A stretch of DNA of 6,482 nt. Origin: Gemmatimonadota bacterium (GTDB taxonomy: Bacteria; Latescibacterota; UBA2968; UBA8231). The notes under the pieces are model-generated. The model was not told where the DNA came from. It searched no databases and saw nothing but the letters and a program-made list of their open reading frames with translations. The stretch covers positions 1-6,482 of the forward strand of contig VXZF01000047.1 of NCBI GenBank assembly GCA_009845645.1, given 5' to 3'. Shown piece after piece: positions 1 to 6,163 of this stretch; position 1 is the stretch's first letter; the number at the start of each line of letters is the position of its first letter. Position numbers and translations under genes: made by a program.

Positions 1-651
1 GCTTTGGGAGCGTGTGTCGTATTATGCTGCGGCCTGTCTTTCTTTACTTTGTATTCTCATTCGACCTCACTTCCACAGCCGAACGAGTGCATAACTATTG
101 TGTCCGGCCTGCCCCGTTCTGGTACCTCGATGCTGATGAAGATGTTGGCTGCGGGCGGATTGCCGCCCCTAACAGACGGTATCCGCGAGGCCGACGCCGA
201 CAATCCCGGGGGATATTACGAGTTCGAGAAGGTCAAGCAGCTAGAAAAAGATACTACATGGCTCGAATCGGCGAGGGGTAAAGCCGTCAAGGTCATATCC
301 CAATTGCTTGACCAATTGCCCCTCTACAAGTCGTACAAAATCGTGTTCGTCCTCCGGAAAATGGACGAGATTTTGGCTTCGCAGCGGGCGATGTTGGCGC
401 GGCGAGGACAGCCCTGTGACCGGGTTTCCGACGCTGCGATGGCCGACGCCTTCGGTCGGCATTTGAGTGCAGTGCAACAATGGTTGGCCGAGCACCCGCA
501 AATGGAGGTGCTCTATGTCAACTACGCCGCTGCTTTGAGCAACCCGCTCACCACAAGCCACGAGATTAAGGATTTTCTCGCCCTCCCCTTAGATGTGAGA
601 CAAATGGCTAGCGTGGTTGACGAGAGCTTATATCGCCAGCGCGGATCCTGA
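1..651 (+). CDS. Sulfotransferase family protein (P-loop, PAPS-type), 5' end open at window edge
   Basis: The protein resembles small bacterial sulfotransferase-family proteins of about 200-220 residues, which transfer sulfate from PAPS to an unknown acceptor. Counting from the TTG at 4, the 5'-phosphosulfate-binding loop is SGLPRSGTSM at residues 34-43, directly after beta strand ITIV. The 3'-phosphate-binding element is at residues 113-126, with R118 and S126 in the usual R-x7-S spacing. The stop is TGA at 649-651, and the C-terminal VDESLYRQR matches how this family usually ends. The start is unresolved. The frame is open to base 1, no ATG lies near the first strand, and homologues as I remember them begin only a few residues before ITIVSG. 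The preceding ~29 residues are Cys-rich and hydrophobic; they may be a membrane anchor or untranslated leader. No Shine-Dalgarno site is visible at TTG 4, TTG 49 or GTG 100. The family call is firm, but the substrate is unknown. lepA follows 41 nt downstream on the same strand. Confidence 0.8.
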   Translation, partial: ALGACVVLCCGLSFFTLYSHSTSLPQPNECITIVSGLPRSGTSMLMKMLAAGGLPPLTDGIREADADNPGGYYEFEKVKQLEKDTTWLESARGKAVKVISQLLDQLPLYKSYKIVFVLRKMDEILASQRAMLARRGQPCDRVSDAAMADAFGRHLSAVQQWLAEHPQMEVLYVNYAAALSNPLTTSHEIKDFLALPLDVRQMASVVDESLYRQRGS

Positions 652-692
652 CTGCTCGTCGAGTCCTTCGCACTAACCTTATCGACAATTTT

Positions 693-2489
693 ATGAGTAT
701 CGTACAGATTCGCAATTTCTCCATCATTGCCCACATTGATCACGGCAAATCAACGCTAGCGGACCGCCTGCTCGAAAAAACTGCGACCCTAACAGCCAAG
801 CAGATGCAGGAGCAGGTACTCGATAGCATGGATTTAGAGCGCGAGCGGGGCATTACAATCAAGGCCCACGCCGTGCGAATGCACTATCAGGCAGCCGACG
901 ATAGGATGTATCAATTCAACTTGATCGACACGCCGGGACACGTGGATTTTACCTATGAGGTGTCACGTAGTTTGGCGGCCTGCGAAGGGGCGATATTGGT
1001 CGTCGATGCCACACAGGGAGTGGAAGCCCAGACCGTAAGCAATTTGCTGTTGGCGCTAAACAGCGACTTGGTCGTCATCCCGGTGCTCAATAAAATCGAC
1101 ATGCCCGCAGCTCAGGTCGAGGCAGTGCAGCAACAGGTGCTTGATCTTCTGGGAGGGGAAGCCGAGGATATTTTGCAAATCAGCGCCAAAGAGGGAGTTG
1201 GGATCGAGGAGGTGATGGAAGCTATTGTCGATCGCATACCACCGCCGGCCGGGTGTCAGCAGGAGCCGTTGCGAGCACTGATTTTTGATTCGCTCTACGA
1301 CCAGTACCGAGGTGTAATTTGCTTTATCCGAGTCGTTGATGGACGCATCCACAAGGGGCAGAAAATTCGCTTCTACTCCACTGGACGGCTCTACGAAGTC
1401 GAAGAAGTCGGCCACTTGATCTTAAACCGGGTGCCAGCTCAAGCACTTGAGACCGGCGAAGTCGGCTATTTCATCGCTGGAATCAAAGAGCTAGCCGAGG
1501 CTCACGTTGGTGACACGGTCGTTTATGCAGAGGCGGAAGTAGAGCCGTTACCTGGGTACCAACCGCTCAAACCCATGGTTTTCAGCGGCCTTTATCCCGT
1601 TATCCCAGAGGAATACGAGGTGCTGCGCGACGCTTTAGAGCGGCTCAAGCTCAACGACGCCGCGTTCTCCTATGAGCCGGAGACCTCGCCAGCGTTGGGC
1701 TTTGGCTTTCGCTGCGGCTTCCTAGGTCTGCTGCACATGGAGATCGTCCAGGAGCGCCTCGACCGCGAGTACCAAGTCGAAATCATCACGACCTTACCCA
1801 ATGTACTCTACCAGATTCTGACCAAGGATGGGGAACTGATCGACGTGGACAATCCTTCTTTGCTACCGCCTGCTGCTGAGATCGACGAGGTGCGCGAGCC
1901 GATTCTCGCCGTCCAGATCTTGGTGCCGAGGGATTACATCGGCGGAGTGATGAAAATCTGCACCGATCGGCGTGGGAGCTACCGCAATACGGAGTATCTC
2001 GATGGCAGCCGGGCTATTCTGAGTTTTGAGATGCCTTTGGCCGAAGTGGTGATCGACTTTTATGATCGCCTCAAGTCGGTGTCGCGGGGTTATGCGTCAT
2101 TCGATTACGAGCATCTGGAGATGCGGGCTGGCCAACTGTCTAGGCTTGATATTATGATTAATGGCGAGCCGCTGGACGCGCTCTCAGTGATCATCCATCG
2201 CGACAAGGCCTATGAGTGGGGCCGGCAGCTCTGTACTAAGCTCAAGGAACTAATCCCACGACAGATGTTCGAGGTGGTCATCCAAGGGGCAGTGGGGAGT
2301 AAGGTGATCGCCCGCGAGGTTGTTAAGCCATTCCGTAAAAATGTGACGGCCAAGTGCTACGGCGGCGATGTGACCCGCAAACGCAAATTGATCGAAAGGC
2401 AGAAGGAAGGCAAGAAGCGTATGAAGCAGTTCGGGAAGGTGGAAATTCCCCAAGAAGCGTTTTTGGCCGCGCTCAAAATGGAAGCCTGA
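693..2489 (+). CDS. lepA: Elongation factor 4 (LepA), ribosome-associated translational GTPase
   Basis: LepA/EF4 is a cytoplasmic or membrane-associated GTPase that binds the ribosome and has been linked to back-translocation, translation under stress and 30S assembly. At 598 aa it is the family's usual full length. The G domain is complete: G1 AHIDHGKS at residues 13-20, G2 region RGITIK at 52-57, G3 DTPGH at 79-83, G4 NKID at 133-136 and G5 SAK at 164-166. Domain II-, III- and V-like regions follow. The LepA-specific C-terminal domain closes the protein, with the AKCYGGDVTRKRKL stretch and the EGKKRMKQ stretch followed by EIPQEAFLA. This tail separates it from EF-G, TypA and other relatives. 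The ATG at 693 fits because MSIVQIRNFSIIAHIDHGKS aligns with known LepA starts, although no Shine-Dalgarno sequence is visible upstream. hemW follows after 59 nt with no terminator between, the same order as in Bacillus and many other bacteria, so the two are probably cotranscribed. Confidence 0.98.
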   Translation: MSIVQIRNFSIIAHIDHGKSTLADRLLEKTATLTAKQMQEQVLDSMDLERERGITIKAHAVRMHYQAADDRMYQFNLIDTPGHVDFTYEVSRSLAACEGAILVVDATQGVEAQTVSNLLLALNSDLVVIPVLNKIDMPAAQVEAVQQQVLDLLGGEAEDILQISAKEGVGIEEVMEAIVDRIPPPAGCQQEPLRALIFDSLYDQYRGVICFIRVVDGRIHKGQKIRFYSTGRLYEVEEVGHLILNRVPAQALETGEVGYFIAGIKELAEAHVGDTVVYAEAEVEPLPGYQPLKPMVFSGLYPVIPEEYEVLRDALERLKLNDAAFSYEPETSPALGFGFRCGFLGLLHMEIVQERLDREYQVEIITTLPNVLYQILTKDGELIDVDNPSLLPPAAEIDEVREPILAVQILVPRDYIGGVMKICTDRRGSYRNTEYLDGSRAILSFEMPLAEVVIDFYDRLKSVSRGYASFDYEHLEMRAGQLSRLDIMINGEPLDALSVIIHRDKAYEWGRQLCTKLKELIPRQMFEVVIQGAVGSKVIAREVVKPFRKNVTAKCYGGDVTRKRKLIERQKEGKKRMKQFGKVEIPQEAFLAALKMEA

Positions 2490-2548
2490 TTTATGAGCAA
2501 GAGGCGTACTTACCGACTCTGCGTCCCTTAATCCCCCAAAAGTAAATA

Positions 2549-3679
2549 ATGGCGTTGGGCCTATATATCCACGTTCCGTTTTGTCCGCAACGCTGCCCCT
2601 ACTGCGCCTTTGCCACGATTGTCGGCCAAGAAGACCGCCACAGCCTATATGCCGAAGCGATATGCCGAGAAATTGAGTCTTGGGCCCATTTATCGGGACC
2701 GGTGGAGACTGTGTTCTTGGGCGGAGGCACCCCGAGCCAAGTCGAGCCGGCGTTAATTGGGCAGATGCTTGAGGCAGTTCAGCGACATTTGGGGCTACAC
2801 CCAGACGCGGAAATTGCGATTGAAGTCAACCCTGGGACCGTTGACCGCGAAAAATTCGCAAGGCTAAAGGCGTTCGGGTGCAACCGCATCAGCATTGGCG
2901 CGCAGGCTTTGCGTGATGCCGATCTGCGGCACTTGGGACGGCAGCATAGCTCAGCCGATGTCGAGAGGGCGTACGAAGCGGCCAGAGCGGCTGGTTTTGC
3001 CAATGTGAGCTTGGATTTGGTGGCCAATGTACCTAGGGGCTCAGAGGCCGATTGGCACTTTAGTGTCGAGCGGGCTATAGCCTTGGCCCCAGAGCACCTT
3101 TCGGTCTATAGCCTCACCATTGAAGAAGGTACGATCTTCGCTCAACGACAGCGTCAGGGCTTGCTGGAATCTGTCGCGGACGACTGTCAGGCTCGCACCT
3201 TGGAATGGACCGACGCTCGGTTAGTGACGGCTGGCTATGAACACTACGAGATTTCGAACTACGCCCGTCTTGGCTATCGCTCGCGCCACAACTGGGGCTA
3301 CTGGACGGGGGTTCCTTACTTAGGTGTTGGGCTCGGGGCCCATAGCTTCATCTCTGGAAAGCGATTTTGGAATACGCGAGATCTCAATGCCTATCTCGAC
3401 GCTATGCACCAAGGCCGGTCGCCGTGCGCAGGGGAGGAGACCATAGCCCTGGACACGGCCCGCAGAGAACGTCTATGGCTGGGTTTGCGCACCATAGAGG
3501 GTGTTGAATTGACCCAAGAAGAGGTCAGCCGCATCCAGAGCAACAGGCGCTTTGCCGAACTGGAGAAAGTTGGATACGCCGAGCTCGAAGGCCAGAGATT
3601 GCGTTTGACTCGGGCGGGGTTTTTGCTGGCTGATGCCTTGAGCGTGGAACTGGACCGGATCGTGGAAGAGGGGCAATAG
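2549..3679 (+). CDS. hemW: HemW, radical SAM heme chaperone (HemN-like, not coproporphyrinogen oxidase)
   Basis: HemW binds heme and an iron-sulfur cluster and delivers heme to client proteins; it was long misannotated as oxygen-independent coproporphyrinogen III oxidase. The 376-aa length is typical. The [4Fe-4S] motif is C12-x3-C16-x2-C19 followed by A-F, so the fourth position is F21 rather than the cysteine of true HemN, which favours HemW. GGGTPS at 58-63 and EVNPGT at 92-97 are SAM-domain motifs. The HemW heme-binding motif HNxxYW is present as HNWGYW at 247-252, inside YEISNYARLGYRSRHNW. A HemN C-terminal domain begins near RERLWLGLRTIEGV at 306-319. One oddity is residues 155-165, where the usual D-L-x-x-G-L-P-G-Q reads DLVANVPRG. 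The ATG at 2549 aligns with family starts (GLYIHVPFC), but no clear Shine-Dalgarno site is visible. It is the second gene after lepA and ends 23 nt before a strong terminator. Confidence 0.95.
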   Translation: MALGLYIHVPFCPQRCPYCAFATIVGQEDRHSLYAEAICREIESWAHLSGPVETVFLGGGTPSQVEPALIGQMLEAVQRHLGLHPDAEIAIEVNPGTVDREKFARLKAFGCNRISIGAQALRDADLRHLGRQHSSADVERAYEAARAAGFANVSLDLVANVPRGSEADWHFSVERAIALAPEHLSVYSLTIEEGTIFAQRQRQGLLESVADDCQARTLEWTDARLVTAGYEHYEISNYARLGYRSRHNWGYWTGVPYLGVGLGAHSFISGKRFWNTRDLNAYLDAMHQGRSPCAGEETIALDTARRERLWLGLRTIEGVELTQEEVSRIQSNRRFAELEKVGYAELEGQRLRLTRAGFLLADALSVELDRIVEEGQ

Positions 3680-3702
3680 GACGCGCTTGTATATTGCAAG
3701 AA

Positions 3703-3736
3703 AAAAAGGCCGTTCCCAGTAAGGAACGGCCTTTTT
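3703..3736. terminator. Bidirectional intrinsic terminator between hemW and tRNA-Tyr
   Basis: A perfect 9-bp GC-rich stem, GGCCGTTCC (3708-3716) against GGAACGGCC (3723-3731), closes a 6-nt loop CAGTAA. It is flanked by five A (3703-3707) and five T (3732-3736) that extend the pairing. On the plus strand the T run follows the stem 23 nt after the hemW stop. On the minus strand the A run at 3701-3707 becomes a seven-U tract just downstream of tRNA-Tyr. It should therefore end transcription from both sides of this convergent junction. Confidence 0.93.
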
Positions 3737-3742
3737 AATTAG

Positions 3743-3828
3743 TGGTGGGGGGAGCAGGATTCGAACCTACGAAGGCATAAGCCAACAGATTTACAGTCTG
3801 CCCCGTTTGACCGCTTCGGTATCCCCCC
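3743..3828 (-). tRNA. tRNA-Tyr, anticodon GUA, CCA encoded
   Basis: Read on the minus strand, this folds into a class II tRNA of 86 nt including the encoded CCA (complement of 3743-3745). The 7-bp acceptor stem is GGGGGGA (3828-3822) with TCCCCCC (3753-3747), and the discriminator is A73 (3746). G1-C72 with A73 is the bacterial tyrosine identity pattern. The anticodon stem GCAGA/TCTGT carries loop CTGTAAA with anticodon GTA at 3794-3792. A long variable arm with a GGC-TTAT-GCC stem is present, as expected for bacterial tRNA-Tyr. The T arm is GTAGG-TTCGAAT-CCTGC. The 5' end lies only 9 nt after the stop codon of the sigma factor gene on the same strand, and no separate promoter is evident in that gap, so it is probably the last part of the sigma transcript. 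Confidence 0.97.
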
Positions 3829-3837
3829 GGCGAATTT

Positions 3838-4698
3838 TCAGGTACCGCTAGCTAGCGTTTTAAGCACCTGGTGCCGCGAAGGATGGCGCAGCTTACTGAG
3901 CGCCCGCTCTTTGAGCTGGCGGATGCGCTCGCGCGTGAGGTTCATCATGTCGCCGATTTCCTCGAGCGTCAGGGCCTCGTTGCCGTCGAGGCCAAAATAG
4001 AGCCTGATAATGCGCAATTCGCGCTCCTCAAGGGTTTCCAAAGCCGTCTCGAGCTGCTCCCGGGCCGATTCGCTCAGGATATCGGCATCTGGGGCCGCAG
4101 CCGTATTGTCGGCCAAGGTGTTGAGCAGGCTGCGCTCGTCGTCGTCGGTGAAGGATTCGTCGAGCGAACACACGGCGCGGGCGCTGAGAATGGTCTCTAG
4201 AACCTCTTCGGCCGGGACTTCAAGTTCAGCGGCGATTTCCTCTATGTCAGGTTCACTGGCGCGATGCTGCCCCAATTTGCGCGAGGCTTTGGAAATATCC
4301 TTGAGCAAACTGACCTTATTGAGAGGAAGGCGCACGGTGCGCACGTGCTCGGCGAGGGTTTGGAGAATGGACTGACGGATCCACCAAACCGCGTATGAAA
4401 TGAACTTGTAGCCCTTGGTGCCATCGAAGCGATCTGCCGCCGTGATGAGGCCGAGATTGCCGGCGCTGATCAGGTCAGAAAGGGACAAACCGCGGTTTTG
4501 GTACTTCTTAGCCACATCGACGACAAATCGCAAATTGGCGCTGATCATTTCTTCGCGGGCATGCATATCGCCATTTTTGATGCGATCGGCCAATTCTACT
4601 TCGCGTTCTCTCGAAAGGGGCGTGGATTCAGCAATATCGTCGAAATAGAGTCGGAGGGTGTTCTCCTCGTCGTGCAGATTATGCATAGAGCCTCTCAT
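3838..4698 (-). CDS. Primary-type sigma-70 family RNA polymerase sigma factor (RpoD/SigA-like, no region 1.1)
   Basis: This 286-aa sigma factor directs RNA polymerase to promoters. Region 1.2 is at about residues 13-43. Region 2 spans about 53-123 and includes NLRFVVDVAKKYQNRGLSL and the DNA-melting/-10 recognition segment YKFISYAVWWIRQSILQ (97-113). Region 3 covers about 125-200, with its 3.2 'finger' near 176-200. Region 4 runs from about 215 to 271, with the -35-binding helix-turn-helix LTLEEIGDMMNLTRERIRQL at 243-262. The length and the VRLPLNK junction at 122-128 resemble Bacteroidetes/FCB primary sigmas, which lack the acidic region 1.1. Whether it is the main housekeeping sigma or a group 2 paralogue cannot be decided from one locus, so I give no symbol. 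The start may instead be M5 (ATG at 4686), which has an AGAGG site 4 nt upstream, whereas the ATG at 4698 has none. It has its own strong promoter, and tRNA-Tyr follows 9 nt after the stop. Confidence 0.93.
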   Translation of the reverse strand: MRGSMHNLHDEENTLRLYFDDIAESTPLSREREVELADRIKNGDMHAREEMISANLRFVVDVAKKYQNRGLSLSDLISAGNLGLITAADRFDGTKGYKFISYAVWWIRQSILQTLAEHVRTVRLPLNKVSLLKDISKASRKLGQHRASEPDIEEIAAELEVPAEEVLETILSARAVCSLDESFTDDDERSLLNTLADNTAAAPDADILSESAREQLETALETLEERELRIIRLYFGLDGNEALTLEEIGDMMNLTRERIRQLKERALSKLRHPSRHQVLKTLASGT

Positions 4699-4713
4699 CG
4701 TACAGGGGAGTTG

Positions 4714-4738
4714 CCTGCACGGCAGGTCTTGTGCCGTG
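4714..4738 (-). promoter_or_regulatory. Foldable leader segment with two mutually exclusive hairpins upstream of the sigma gene
   Basis: Within the predicted 5' leader, minus-strand RNA can pair CACGGCA with TGCCGTG (4738-4732 with 4724-4718; 7 bp, 7-nt loop). Alternatively it can pair CCTGC with GCAGG (4726-4722 with 4718-4714; 5 bp, 3-nt loop). The two share bases and cannot form together. The segment ends 15 nt before the ATG at 4698. No U tract follows, so it is not a terminator. Any effect on translation or mRNA stability is inference. Confidence 0.35.
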
Positions 4739-4804
4739 TCTCACAGCAGCGAAATACTCTCGGTGCAATGGCAAGCGTATCATAGGTACGGGCGAAACTA
4801 ACTG

Positions 4805-4833
4805 ATTATACATAAGGAGTAGCGCTGCGTCAA
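4805..4833 (-). promoter_or_regulatory. Near-consensus sigma-70 promoter of the sigma factor/tRNA-Tyr unit
   Basis: On the minus strand, TTGACG (4833-4828) is followed by a 17-bp spacer and a perfect TATAAT (4810-4805). This matches 11 of 12 consensus hexamer bases at optimal spacing. Transcription would start near 4797-4799, giving a leader of about 100 nt before the ATG at 4698. The promoter begins 27 bp past the stop of the amidohydrolase gene, so the sigma gene does not depend on read-through from it. Confidence 0.85.
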
Positions 4834-4859
4834 GTTGTTTGCGAAGGCACTTGCGTGTC

Positions 4860-6020
4860 TTAAGCAAGGTGGCGGTATTCGCCGGCCTTATCCCAGTCCA
4901 CTAGGCTGCGGCCGTTTAGGTCCCAGACGACTCGGCCCGCTCTCAGCGTTAGCTCGCATTCGAGTTTTTGCTGGCCCCGCATGCGCGCCCGGCCTGAATC
5001 GACAAAGGCAAAATCCCCTTCGTGCAGGGCGAAAGCCGCTAGGTCGGCTTCGGCCCCGATACTGAGATGCCCTAGCTGGGGGTGCCTGATTACCTCGGCT
5101 GGTTTGTGCGTCGAGCGATAGATGACCTCTTTCAACGTCATGCCGAGGCCGAGGAATTTGGACATAGTTATGGGCATGGTGGCGTTGGGCAGCATGCGGC
5201 TGGACTTGTGTAGATCCGTGCTAATGGTATCCGGAGGGAAGTCTTGGGCCATAGCGGGTACGGCAATGCGAAACCAAAAGGAGCCACCGCCGTGCCCCGT
5301 GTCAAAGACAATGCCGCGCTGTCGGGCTTGGCGCACGTAGTCTGCGACTTTTTTGTCCTCGTCTAGTAGAGGGATGTGGGCGGCATAGAGGTGCGTGTGG
5401 ATGTCCCCTGGACTCATGCGCTCGAGCAATTCCTCGTACGTGCGGGTGGGGCGGGGGGCAAAGTCGATCATGGCAATGGAGTCGCTCTGTCGCGCTGCCT
5501 CGATCGCGCCACCAGCCGACTCCCAACCCGGACCGCCGAAGTGGGCCGACTTGGCTCCGACGACGAACTCGCGGTACTGCTCAATCGCCGCGGCGCAGAG
5601 CGCGGGATCCATTTCGCTGACGTCTTGTTCGGGAGCACCGATCATGCCAGCGCCGACGATATTGACAAAGGCCAAGACGCGAGTCTGGGCAGGATCGATG
5701 ATGGTGCGCTTGAAGTCGGCCATATCCTTCCATCCAGCACCGCCTGTATCTACTACGGTAGTTACGCCGTAGGGCAGAGCGTGCTGGTCGGGGAAGAGCC
5801 AGCCCTGATATCCTCCATAGACGTGGACATGGATATCGATTAAGCCCGGGGTGACATAGAGACCAGACACATCGATGACCTTCGCTGAACTGGGCTCAAT
5901 TCGCTCGGCGACCGCAGCGACTAGCCCGTCCTTGACGGCAATATCGGCTGGTCCGTCGAGGTCGTTTTTGGGATCGATCAGATGCCCTCCTTGGATGATG
6001 AGATCAAAGTCACCGCTCAT
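4860..6020 (-). CDS. Amidohydrolase/deacetylase family metallohydrolase (COG3964-like, dihydroorotase-related)
   Basis: This cytoplasmic TIM-barrel metal-dependent hydrolase is about 386 aa from the chosen start. The order of elements fits the amidohydrolase superfamily: a small beta domain (DLIIQGGHLIDP, residues 6-17), then metal ligands H64-V-H66 in PGLIDIHVHVYGG. A likely carboxylated K157 sits in VGAKSAHFGG, with H208/H210 in GDIHTHLYA and H243 in FDTGHGGGSF. The catalytic Asp is probably D269 in TISTDLH. The C-terminal LGHLSIGAEADLAAF and WDLNGRS are typical of the COG3964 group. From memory, tested members of that group cleave acetyl esters such as acetyl-(R)-mandelate and are not dihydroorotases; the substrate here is unknown. 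The ATG at 6020 is chosen because GAAAGGA (6035-6029) sits 8 nt upstream. In-frame ATGs at 6041 and 6083 would add 7 or 21 residues but have no such site. No terminator is seen after the stop. The gene is transcribed divergently from mdh. Confidence 0.9.
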   Translation of the reverse strand: MSGDFDLIIQGGHLIDPKNDLDGPADIAVKDGLVAAVAERIEPSSAKVIDVSGLYVTPGLIDIHVHVYGGYQGWLFPDQHALPYGVTTVVDTGGAGWKDMADFKRTIIDPAQTRVLAFVNIVGAGMIGAPEQDVSEMDPALCAAAIEQYREFVVGAKSAHFGGPGWESAGGAIEAARQSDSIAMIDFAPRPTRTYEELLERMSPGDIHTHLYAAHIPLLDEDKKVADYVRQARQRGIVFDTGHGGGSFWFRIAVPAMAQDFPPDTISTDLHKSSRMLPNATMPITMSKFLGLGMTLKEVIYRSTHKPAEVIRHPQLGHLSIGAEADLAAFALHEGDFAFVDSGRARMRGQQKLECELTLRAGRVVWDLNGRSLVDWDKAGEYRHLA

Positions 6021-6028
6021 AATGGCCG

Positions 6029-6035
6029 TCCTTTC
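6029..6035 (-). promoter_or_regulatory. Shine-Dalgarno site that decides the amidohydrolase start
   Basis: GAAAGGA on the minus strand lies 8 nt before the ATG at 6020. The upstream in-frame ATGs at 6041 and 6083 lack a comparable site, and the protein beginning at 6020 (MSGDFDLIIQGG) matches the usual family N-terminus. Confidence 0.75.
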
Positions 6036-6129
6036 GCTCATGGGCCGCGTGTTGGAAGCATAGTAGAATAACCAACCGGCCAAGATGGAAGCAAGGGCTG
6101 GGTTCGCATTGCACAGAACGATTTTTTTT

Positions 6130-6157
6130 GGCAGATTTTCTCTGTCTAAAAACTGCC
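6130..6157 (+). repeat. Imperfect inverted repeat in the mdh leader
   Basis: GGCAG (6130-6134) pairs with CTGCC (6153-6157). After one A/A mismatch, TTTT (6136-6139) pairs with AAAA (6148-6151), leaving a loop of about 8 nt. It follows a run of eight T (6122-6129) and ends 6 nt before the mdh ribosome binding site. No U tract follows on the plus strand, so it is not a terminator for plus-strand transcripts. It could be an operator or a leader hairpin, or chance; no regulator can be named. Confidence 0.35.
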
Positions 6158-6163
6158 TTATTT

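Noticed and set aside
2493..2531. A 12-codon frame (MSKRRTYRLCVP) between lepA and hemW
   Set aside because: It is too short, has no ribosome binding site, and is easily explained by chance in a 59-nt gap.
3846..3857. Perfect 12-bp palindrome CGCTAGCTAGCG at the 3' end of the sigma gene
   Set aside because: It is coding sequence for the TLAS residues and is made of repeated GCTA units. There is no flanking T run or second copy, so it is most likely coincidence.
4010..4375. Plus-strand open frames opposite the sigma factor gene
   Set aside because: They are Ser/Arg-rich, low-information translations antisense to a strongly conserved sigma factor.
4714..4738. Reading the sigma leader hairpin as an intrinsic terminator or attenuator
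   Set aside because: No U tract follows either stem on the minus strand, so termination there is unlikely.
4679..4783. A 34-codon minus-strand reading frame in the sigma leader, starting ATG at 4783 and overlapping the sigma start
   Set aside because: No ribosome binding site precedes it and its composition is unremarkable. An overlapping leader peptide is possible, but nothing supports it beyond the open frame.
5376..5843. A long plus-strand open frame (155 codons) opposite the amidohydrolase gene
   Set aside because: It lies entirely antisense to a gene with clear family motifs, has no recognisable domain or ribosome binding site, and is expected from GC-rich antisense coding DNA.
6057..6083. 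Possible amidohydrolase promoter TTGGCC-N15-TATGCT on the minus strand
   Set aside because: It matches only 7 of 12 consensus bases with a short 15-bp spacer, too weak to list as a feature.
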